Assembly (NCBI RefSeq): GCF_000774145.1
Contig: NZ_KN322983.1
Location: 186,001 to 250,000, forward strand
Direction of reading: 5' to 3'
Length of the DNA stretch: 64,000 nucleotides
DNA from: Pseudomonas mediterranea CFBP 5447
GTDB lineage: Bacteria > Pseudomonadota > Gammaproteobacteria > Pseudomonadales > Pseudomonadaceae
The position numbers and the translations under genes were made by a program. Below are positions 8,485-15,361 of this stretch, one piece after another. The first letter of the stretch is position 1. Each line of letters begins with the position of its first letter. The notes below the pieces were generated by a model. The model did no database searches, was not told the DNA's origin, and saw only the letters and a list, made by a program, of their open reading frames with translations.

Positions 8485-9605
8485 TACGGGTGCTCCGCCA
8501 ATATCACATCGGCCGCGTGCTGCGGCATGCTGTAGAGGTCGGCCGTTTCAGCGAAGGCCAGACCATTGCGGCTCCAGGCCGCCCGCGCATCGGCATCTCC
8601 CAGCATCCGTTCCAGGTACTCGGTGAGCTGCGCCTGTTCGAACGGCTCGTCCAGCACCAGCCCACTGTCGGCCTCGGCGATGTAATGGGCGTACCCGCAC
8701 ACCGCGCTGACCAGTACCGGCAGCCCGGCCACCAGCGCTTCGAGCAGCACGGTGCCGGTATTCTCGTTGTACGCCGGATGGATCAGCAGGTCGGCGCCCA
8801 GGAGGAAACGCGGGATGTCGCTACGCCCCTTGAGGAACCGCACATTGTCACCGAGCCCCAACGCGGCGCTCTGCAATTGAAATACTTTGGGGTCGTCCTG
8901 GCCGATTACAAACAGCCGGGTACGTTTTTTCAGTTCGCCAGGCAGTGCGGCGAGCGCCTTCAGGCTGCGATCCACGCCTTTGGTCTTGAACCCGGAGCCG
9001 ATCTGCACCAATAACAGATCGTCATCAGCCAGCTCGAACTCGGCACGGAACGCGGCACGGATCGCGTCGGCATCGGCGGGTCGGCGACGGTCCTGGGCGA
9101 TGCCCGGCGGCAACAGATGAAAGCGCTCCAGCGGGGTGCCGTAATGCTTGATGAACAGCGGCTGCTGGACTTCGGAAATCATCAGCACGTCGGTCCTGGC
9201 GTCCCTGGCGAACACCGCTCGCTCGTACTCGGCAAAATGCCGGTAGCGCCCCCAGCGCCGATACAAGGAATTACGCAGGGTCTGCGCCTTGTCTTCGAAA
9301 CAACCGTCGGCGGCGTAATACACGTCCAGGCCGGGCATCTTGTTGAAGCCGATCAGACGGTCCACCGGGCGCTTGGCCAGGTCGGCTTCCATCCACGCAC
9401 TGAGTTTCTCGTTGCGACGATGGTTGAACAGCGCCTTGACCGGCGCCACCAGCACTTCGAAACCCGGCGGGACGTCACCTTCCCAGATCAGCGTGTAGAC
9501 ACGGATCTGATGGCCACGCCGCTGGCACTCCAGGGCGATGCGCATGAAGTCACGTTGCAGGCCGCCGAAGGGAAAGTATTTATAAAGGACAAAAGCCAAT
9601 TGCAT
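8484..9605 (-). CDS. waaG: LPS core glycosyltransferase WaaG
   Basis: This 373-residue GT4 enzyme adds the first hexose or hexosamine to heptose II of the core. The start MQLAFVLYKYFPFGGLQRDF is characteristic of WaaG (glycine-rich acceptor loop). The C-terminal EX7E motif lies in NENTGTVLLEALVAGLP. Start and stop overlap waaC and waaP by single bases (TGATG and TAATG). Family and position (PA5010) agree. Confidence 0.93.
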   Translation of the reverse strand: MQLAFVLYKYFPFGGLQRDFMRIALECQRRGHQIRVYTLIWEGDVPPGFEVLVAPVKALFNHRRNEKLSAWMEADLAKRPVDRLIGFNKMPGLDVYYAADGCFEDKAQTLRNSLYRRWGRYRHFAEYERAVFARDARTDVLMISEVQQPLFIKHYGTPLERFHLLPPGIAQDRRRPADADAIRAAFRAEFELADDDLLLVQIGSGFKTKGVDRSLKALAALPGELKKRTRLFVIGQDDPKVFQLQSAALGLGDNVRFLKGRSDIPRFLLGADLLIHPAYNENTGTVLLEALVAGLPVLVSAVCGYAHYIAEADSGLVLDEPFEQAQLTEYLERMLGDADARAAWSRNGLAFAETADLYSMPQHAADVILAEHP

Positions 9606-10663
9606 CAGCGCGGCTCCTCAGCCAATAACGTGCTCAGGTGGCTGGCAACACGCTCGGGGTTCAGTCGCGTAAAGCACAAGGGCTGCTCGCGCTTCAGGTC
9701 AAACCGACGGGCATCTTCGGCGGTCGGCGGATAAGTGCATTGTTTCTGCATGCAAGGCGCACAGGGGAAATCGCTGGCGAGATGGATCTGGCCCTTGCCA
9801 TAGGCGCCGGTCAGCACCGGGTTGGTGGGGCCGAGCAGCGAGATGGTCGGCACGTCCAGGGCGGCAGCCAGGTGGCCGAGGCCAGTATCGACCGCCACAC
9901 AGGCCTGGGCACCGGCCAGGACCTTGCCCATACCGCCCAGATTCAGTTTCGGCAGCACCAAGGCGTTGCGCAGCCCTTTGGCGATACGTTCGGCCCGGGC
10001 TTTTTCCTGTGGGGTGCCCCACGGCAATTTCACTACCACACCGAACTGGCCCATGCGCTCGGTGAGCTCACGCCAATACAACTCGGGCCAGTGCTTGGAT
10101 TCCCAGGTCGTGCCATGCAGGAATACCACATAAGGATACGCGCGCGGCAGTTCCACCAGACGATCGACGTTCAGGCCGTAGTTGCCCAGGCTCTGGGGCA
10201 AGTCATAGCCCAGCGCCACGGCGAACAATTGGCGCACGCGCTCTACCGCATGCTGACCGCGCGCCACCGCCAGGCGACGGGAATAGAAGCGCGCCGCCAG
10301 GGGTTCACGGGCCGAATTTTTATCCAGGCCAGCCACCGGCGCCTTGACGTAGCGGGTCAGCCAGGCGCTTTTCAGCAAGCCTTGGGCATCGATCACCAGG
10401 TCATACTTTTCGGCGCGCATACTTTGCTTGAAGCGGCGCCACTCGCCGCTCTTGATGGTCTGCCAGAGGTTCTTGCGCCAGCGACGGATCGCCACCGGGA
10501 TGACCTTGCCGACGGCCGGGTGCCAGGTCGGAATCTCGGCGAAACCCTCTTCCACCACCCAATCGAAGCGGATGCCGGAAATCGCCCGCGCCGCGTCGGT
10601 CAGCGCCGGCAGCGTGTGGACCACATCGCCCAGCGACGAAGTCTTGATCAGCAATACCCGCAA
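9605..10663 (-). CDS. waaC: LPS heptosyltransferase I
   Basis: This GT9 enzyme transfers the first L-glycero-D-manno-heptose to Kdo. It opens MRVLLIKTSSLGDVVHTLPA, the signature glycine/serine acceptor loop of WaaC. The C-terminal part has DTGLGHLAAALDVPTISLLGPTNP, the ADP-heptose site. The start is a TTG at 10663: GGAGG lies 9 bases upstream, inside the last codons of waaF, and the waaF TAA ends one base before it. No ATG fits the family start. The product is 352 residues. Confidence 0.93.
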   Translation of the reverse strand: MRVLLIKTSSLGDVVHTLPALTDAARAISGIRFDWVVEEGFAEIPTWHPAVGKVIPVAIRRWRKNLWQTIKSGEWRRFKQSMRAEKYDLVIDAQGLLKSAWLTRYVKAPVAGLDKNSAREPLAARFYSRRLAVARGQHAVERVRQLFAVALGYDLPQSLGNYGLNVDRLVELPRAYPYVVFLHGTTWESKHWPELYWRELTERMGQFGVVVKLPWGTPQEKARAERIAKGLRNALVLPKLNLGGMGKVLAGAQACVAVDTGLGHLAAALDVPTISLLGPTNPVLTGAYGKGQIHLASDFPCAPCMQKQCTYPPTAEDARRFDLKREQPLCFTRLNPERVASHLSTLLAEEPR

Positions 10664-10664
10664 C

Positions 10665-11699
10665 TTACCGGACCTCCACGGGGGTGCCCTGCAAACGTGC
10701 CAGGGCATCGTTCACCGACGGCGGCATGAGCTGGCGCAAGCAATTGTAATGACCGAAGCGGCAGGTACGATCGAAGCACGGGCTGCATTCGATGCCCAGG
10801 CGCACGACTTCGACCTTGTCGGCCAACGGTGGCGTAAAGCCCGGCGAGGTGGAGCCGTAGACGGCCACCAACGGACGGTTCAGCGCGGCGGCCACGTGCA
10901 TCAGCCCGGAATCGTTGGACACCACCGAATCGGCACAGGACAACAGGTCGATGGCCTCCGCCAGGGACGTGTCGCCACTGAGGTTCACCGACTCTTCCCG
11001 CAGGCCCGGAATCAGCCGCGAGCGAATGTCTTCGCCCACTGAATGATCGTTTTTCGAACCGAACAGCCAGACTTGCCAGCCTTCGCGGATCTTCGCCTCG
11101 GCCACTTGGGCGTAATGCTCCGCAGGCCAGCGCTTGGACTCGCCGAACTCGGCGCCTGGGCATAGCGCCAACACCGGGCGGTCCAGGCTCAGGCCGAACT
11201 TGGCCAGCGCCGCTTCGCGGGTCACCGGGTCGATCTGCAGATCAGGGCGTGGGTAGGGCTTGGGCAACTCGGCACCCGGCGCATAGGCCAGGGCCATGAA
11301 ACGCTCGATCATCAGCGGATAGCGGTCTTTGTCCAGCGTGCGCACGTCATTGAGCAGGCCATAGCGAAACTCGCCGCGCCAGCCGGTACGCTTGGGGATG
11401 CCGGCAAAGAACGGCACCAATGCGGACTTCAACGAGTTGGGCAACAGGATCGCCTGGTCGTATTGACCGGCCAGGGACTTGCCGATGCGTCGACGGGTCG
11501 CCAGCTCCAGCACACCGTGACCGAGCGGAAAGCTCAAGGCCTTGCGTACTTGCGGCATGCGCTCCAGGATCGGCCGGCTCCACTCGGGGGCCAGGACATC
11601 GATTTCGCATTGCGGGTGGAGCTGCTTCAGGCACTGGAACAGTGTCTGCGCCATCACCATGTCACCGACCCAACTGGGCCCAACGATCAGAATATTCAT
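10665..11699 (-). CDS. waaF: LPS heptosyltransferase II
   Basis: This GT9 enzyme adds heptose II to heptose I. It starts MNILIVGPSWVGDMVMAQ (344 residues) and has LCPGAEFGESKRWP and SNDSGLMHVAAALNRPLVA in the C-terminal Rossmann domain. I chose the ATG at 11699, preceded by GGAAAG, over a longer in-frame start because family similarity begins there. It is the first gene of the core operon. A strong hairpin sits about 20 bases upstream of the start. Confidence 0.94.
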   Translation of the reverse strand: MNILIVGPSWVGDMVMAQTLFQCLKQLHPQCEIDVLAPEWSRPILERMPQVRKALSFPLGHGVLELATRRRIGKSLAGQYDQAILLPNSLKSALVPFFAGIPKRTGWRGEFRYGLLNDVRTLDKDRYPLMIERFMALAYAPGAELPKPYPRPDLQIDPVTREAALAKFGLSLDRPVLALCPGAEFGESKRWPAEHYAQVAEAKIREGWQVWLFGSKNDHSVGEDIRSRLIPGLREESVNLSGDTSLAEAIDLLSCADSVVSNDSGLMHVAAALNRPLVAVYGSTSPGFTPPLADKVEVVRLGIECSPCFDRTCRFGHYNCLRQLMPPSVNDALARLQGTPVEVR

Positions 11700-11708
11700 G
11701 TGCTTTCC

Positions 11709-11739
11709 AAAAACGATACGGGGAGGCCTACGCCTCCCC
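11709..11739 (-). terminator. Hairpin with T-run in the waaF leader (terminator or attenuator-like)
   Basis: A perfect 8-bp stem, GGGGAGGC / GCCTCCCC with a 4-base loop (11720-11739), is followed on the minus strand by six bases and then TTTTT. The T-run ends about 10 bases before the waaF ATG. The gap between stem and T-run makes it an imperfect intrinsic terminator. It could stop transcription arriving from glnE or act as a leader structure. Confidence 0.4.
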
Positions 11740-11806
11740 GCCTCGAGAATCACTGTGGCCTAGGTCGTTGCCTGCTGCCTTCAATCTACAACACATCACC
11801 AATGCA

Positions 11807-12029
11807 CTGTGGAAGCGAGCCTGCTCGCGAAGAGGCCGGCACAGCCAACATCAATGTCGCCTGGCACTCCGCTTTCGCGAGCAGGCTCGCTCCCACAGGG
11901 GTCCTCATCTACCCCAATACATCAAACACCACAAATCCATCGTGGGAGCGAGCCCGCTCGCGATGAGGCCGGCACATCCAACATCAAAGTTGCCTGACAC
12001 TCCGCCATCGCGAGCAAGCCCGCTCCCAC
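11807..12029. repeat. Two tandem REPINs between waaF and glnE
   Basis: The 339-base gap holds two complete REPINs. The first is 11807-11897 (a GTGGAAGCGAGCCTGCTCGCG arm and its inverse), the second 11941-12029 (a GTGGGAGCGAGCCCGCTCGCG arm and its inverse). Both share a similar spacer (GGCCGGCACA.CCAACATCAA). No gene is present in the gap. Confidence 0.85.
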
Positions 12030-12038
12030 ATCCAATAC

Positions 12039-14978
12039 TCAACTCAATCCCAGCTCACGCCAGATCCGCAGCACCTGTCGACGCTCATCCACGAACTGGT
12101 CGCCGGTGATCACCCCAGCCTCTTTCTGCAAGGCCTGGCGGTGGGCGGCGGAGCGGTAGGCCTTATAGGCCTCGCGCAGCAGGGTGGCATCTTCGGGCGG
12201 CATCAGGCCAACCTCTTGCAACCCCTCCAGAATGCGGATGTTATCGGTGTAGCGCGCCAGCGATGGGTGCTCCTCGGACCACGCCAGGGCCGCGTATTGC
12301 ACCATAAATTCAATATCGACGATACCTCCGGCGTCCTGCTTGAGATCGAAGGGCGCCGTGGCCTCGAAAGCGTTTGGCGCGGTCCCGGCGGCCGTGGCCT
12401 TGCTGCCAAGGTTGTCACGCATCTTGGCCCGCATCTCGCTGACCTCCTGGCGCAGCGTCGGCAGGTCGCGTTTGCGTCCCAGCACCTGCGCCCGGACCTT
12501 CTCGAAAGCCTGGCCCACATCCTGGCTGCCCACCAACACCCGGGCCCGCACCAGCGCCTGGTGCTCCCAGGTCCAGGCTTCATTTTCCTGGTAACGGGCA
12601 AATGCCCCAAGGGAACTGACCAGCAACCCCGACGCCCCGGACGGCCGCAGGCGCATATCCACTTCATATAGCTGCCCGGAGTTGGTCTGGGCCGTCAGCA
12701 AATGGATGATCCGTTGGCCAAGCCGGGTAAAGAACTGCGCGCCGTCGATGGGTTTGGGCCCGTCAGTTTCCGCCTGGGGGTCGCCGTCGTGGATGAACAC
12801 CAGGTCCAGGTCGGAACCATGCCCCAATTCCAGGCCGCCGACTTTCCCGTAACCGACAATAATGAAGCCCGGATCGCACAGGCTGCCGTCCGTGCGCAAC
12901 GGTACGCCATGCTTGGCCGCCGTCTGGCGCCAGGCCAGGGCCAGGACTTGTTCGAGGATCGCCTCGGCGAGCCAGGTCAGGTAATCGCTGACCTTCATCA
13001 GCGGCAGGCTGCCGGCGATTTCCGACGCAGCCACCCGCAGCCGGTGCGCCAGTTTGAAATGCCGCAAGGCTTCCATCTGCTGCTCCAGGTCATCCTCGGG
13101 AATCCGCGTCAGGCGTTCGCGCAACTCCGCCGCCAGCTCCGGCGCCAAGGGCGGCTTGAACAGACGGCCTTCATTGAGCAATTCATCCAGCAACAGTGGG
13201 AAACGAGTGATCTGCTCGGCAATCCACGGGCTCGCCGCGCATAGCGTCAGCAGGCGCCGCAGGGCGCCGGGGTTTTCCGTCAGCAGCACCAGATAGGCCG
13301 AGCGACGGGCCACCGCCTCCACCAGGGGCAATACCCGCTCGAGCACCAGATCCGGGTCGGCATGCTCCACCGCCTGGGCCAGCAGGCGCGGAATGAATGC
13401 ATCCAGCCGTTCACGCCCCAGACGCTGCATGGCGCGCAGTTGCGGGCTGGTGCGCAGCACGGCCAGCGCCTTCAGCGCCTTGGGCGCATCGACGAAACCA
13501 CCTTCCTCCAACTGGCGGCACGCGGCTTCTTCGTCCTGGCTGTCTTCCCACAACGGCAGCCATTCGCCGCCCACCACCACTTCGCTTTCGCCGCCCTCTT
13601 CTTCATCCGGATCGGCGATGACCTGGCCAAAATGCCAGGCCACGCGTCCACGCCAATACATCAATTGCTCGTGGAACACCGCCCAGTCGGCAAAGCCCAG
13701 CATGAATGCAATACGCGCCTGGTCCTGGGGGCTGTCCGGCAGCATCTGGGTCTGGCGGTCGGCAATGGCCTGGATCGCATGTTCGGTATAGCGCAGGAAT
13801 TCATAGCCCTGGCGCAGCTCGTCGATCACCTTGGCAGGCAGATAACCCTGGCCTTCCAGGGTGCCCAGCACTTTCAGCAACGGACGCTGTTGCAGGCTCA
13901 GGTCACGCCCGCCGTGGATCAATTGGAATGCCTGGGCGATGAACTCCACTTCACGGATACCCCCCGACCCCAGCTTGATATTGTCGGCCATGCCTTTGCG
14001 CCGCACTTCCTGCTGGATCAGCTGCTTCATGGTGCGCAGCGCTTCGATCGCGGAAAAGTCCAGGTAACGGCGATAAACGAACGGACGCAGCATGTCGAGC
14101 AACTGCGCACCCGCCACCTGGTCGCCCGCCACCACCCGCGCCTTGATCATCGCGTAGCGCTCCCAGTCGCGACCCTGGTCCTGGTAATACTGCTCCAGGG
14201 CGTTGAAGCTCAGCACCAACGCACCGGCCGAGCCATAAGGACGCAGGCGCATGTCGACGCGGAACACGAAACCGTCGACGGTCATGGGATCCAGGGCCTT
14301 GATCAGGCGCTGGCCAACGCGGATGAAGAACTCCTGGTTATCCAGAGGTCGCTTCACGCCAACGGTTTCACCGCCCTCGGGATAGGCGAAGATCAGGTCG
14401 ATGTCCGACGACAGGTTCAACTCCACCGCACCCAGCTTGCCCATGCCCAGGATGACCATGTGCTGCGCGGCGCCGCTGCGCCGGCCGGTGGGCGTGCCGA
14501 ATTGCTGGCTAAGGCGCAGGTACAGCCATTGGTAGGCCTGGTCGATGCAGGTATCGGCCATGTCCGAAAGATCGCGACAGGTCTGGACGAGGTCGGCCTT
14601 GCGGTTCAGGTCGCGCCAGATGATCCGCACCTGCTGGCGGGTCCGCTGGCGGCGCAGGACGCGTCCCAATTCATCCTCGCTCTCGGCGGCCTGCACCGCC
14701 GCGCCGATCTGCGCGCACATTTCGCCGGCGGCCAGGCTGCGGTCCAGTTCGCCACTGCGCACCAGTTCCAGTAGCATCGAAGGTTCGCGCAGGCTCTGCT
14801 CTATGACAAAGTCACTGGCGGCCGCGACGCGCTGGAACTCCTTCCAGCGCTCAGGCGTCCAGGTGGACAGGCCGAGGTCGTCGTCCAGCAAGGCAACCGC
14901 CGCACGGAACGACTGCTCGGCACGGCTGACCAATGACTGGAGAATGGCCGGTATTTCGGCAAGCAGGGGCAGGCTCAT
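12039..14978 (-). CDS. glnE: Bifunctional glutamine synthetase adenylyltransferase/adenylyl-removing enzyme
   Basis: This 979-residue cytoplasmic enzyme adds AMP to glutamine synthetase and removes it in response to PII (GlnB/GlnK) and glutamine. Two nucleotidyltransferase domains are visible, each with the paired-Asp motif: SSDIDLIFAYPEG near residues 190-205 (adenylyl removal) and GHGSDLDLVFIHDGD near residue 720 (adenylylation). Length matches the family. It begins MSLPLLAEIPAIL and is transcribed away from aceE across a 383-base gap. Confidence 0.96.
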   Translation of the reverse strand: MSLPLLAEIPAILQSLVSRAEQSFRAAVALLDDDLGLSTWTPERWKEFQRVAAASDFVIEQSLREPSMLLELVRSGELDRSLAAGEMCAQIGAAVQAAESEDELGRVLRRQRTRQQVRIIWRDLNRKADLVQTCRDLSDMADTCIDQAYQWLYLRLSQQFGTPTGRRSGAAQHMVILGMGKLGAVELNLSSDIDLIFAYPEGGETVGVKRPLDNQEFFIRVGQRLIKALDPMTVDGFVFRVDMRLRPYGSAGALVLSFNALEQYYQDQGRDWERYAMIKARVVAGDQVAGAQLLDMLRPFVYRRYLDFSAIEALRTMKQLIQQEVRRKGMADNIKLGSGGIREVEFIAQAFQLIHGGRDLSLQQRPLLKVLGTLEGQGYLPAKVIDELRQGYEFLRYTEHAIQAIADRQTQMLPDSPQDQARIAFMLGFADWAVFHEQLMYWRGRVAWHFGQVIADPDEEEGGESEVVVGGEWLPLWEDSQDEEAACRQLEEGGFVDAPKALKALAVLRTSPQLRAMQRLGRERLDAFIPRLLAQAVEHADPDLVLERVLPLVEAVARRSAYLVLLTENPGALRRLLTLCAASPWIAEQITRFPLLLDELLNEGRLFKPPLAPELAAELRERLTRIPEDDLEQQMEALRHFKLAHRLRVAASEIAGSLPLMKVSDYLTWLAEAILEQVLALAWRQTAAKHGVPLRTDGSLCDPGFIIVGYGKVGGLELGHGSDLDLVFIHDGDPQAETDGPKPIDGAQFFTRLGQRIIHLLTAQTNSGQLYEVDMRLRPSGASGLLVSSLGAFARYQENEAWTWEHQALVRARVLVGSQDVGQAFEKVRAQVLGRKRDLPTLRQEVSEMRAKMRDNLGSKATAAGTAPNAFEATAPFDLKQDAGGIVDIEFMVQYAALAWSEEHPSLARYTDNIRILEGLQEVGLMPPEDATLLREAYKAYRSAAHRQALQKEAGVITGDQFVDERRQVLRIWRELGLS

Positions 14979-15184
14979 GGTCTATCCTTGATCGGCGCGG
15001 GAAAGGCTGGATGTAGTGTTTTTTCAAAAGCCACTACCTGATTGACTGTCGAACAAAGATGATAAATAGCTGAAAATCTGATTTTATTGGCAGCCGGCAT
15101 CAAGTTTTTACCTGTTCGAGTTAGCAAAAGACCAACAGTAACGATTATTCTCACAACGGAACGAGGGGCCAAAAGCCTTTCATG

Positions 15185-15199
15185 TGTAGTTTTACTACT
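15185..15199. promoter_or_regulatory. Operator 1 upstream of aceE (GTAGT-TTT-ACTAC)
   Basis: A perfect palindrome GTAGTTTTACTAC at 15186-15198. The core TAGTTTTACTA fits the FadR-subfamily GntR operator rule TnGTnnnACnA, the group that includes PdhR and LldR. It lies about 170 bases upstream of aceE. Confidence 0.6.
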
Positions 15200-15236
15200 C
15201 GTCTATACATTCGAGAGGCTGAAACAGCCGACGATT

Positions 15237-15251
15237 TGTAGTAAAACTACA
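15237..15251. promoter_or_regulatory. Operator 2 upstream of aceE (GTAGT-AAA-ACTAC)
   Basis: The palindrome TGTAGTAAAACTACA is the exact inverse of operator 1 over the 13-base core. Centres are 52 bases apart, close to five helical turns, so two bound dimers would lie on the same DNA face. The likely regulator is a PdhR-type GntR protein sensing pyruvate or lactate, by inference. Confidence 0.6.
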
Positions 15252-15361
15252 CGCCGCCGAAACAACCTTCGGCAATCCAAGAATTTTATACCGTCTGCCC
15301 ACAAGGCCAGTCGCAAACTCAGGCAACCGATTCTGGTAGCCTTTCCGCCCTGGAGCAAGCC

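Larger units (their letters stand above)
14979..15361. promoter_or_regulatory. Divergent glnE/aceE intergenic region
   Basis: This 383-base gap is AT-richer than its neighbours and lies between the divergent starts of glnE and aceE. It holds two palindromic operators (listed separately) on the aceE side. No convincing sigma-70 -35/-10 pair could be fixed; TATACAT between the operators and TTTATACC downstream are possible -10 elements. A 65-codon reading frame here has no family resemblance and is not called. Confidence 0.6.

Noticed and set aside
11807-12029. CRISPR-like array from repeated 20-25 base units
   Set aside because: The units are inverted REP palindromes with variable spacing and no cas genes; they are REPINs.
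13362-14774. 470-codon open frame antisense to glnE
   Set aside because: Shadow of glnE, rich in His/Gln/Arg as expected from reverse reading of high-GC genes.
14975-15172. 65-codon frame upstream of glnE
   Set aside because: No family resemblance, overlaps the glnE start and the control region.
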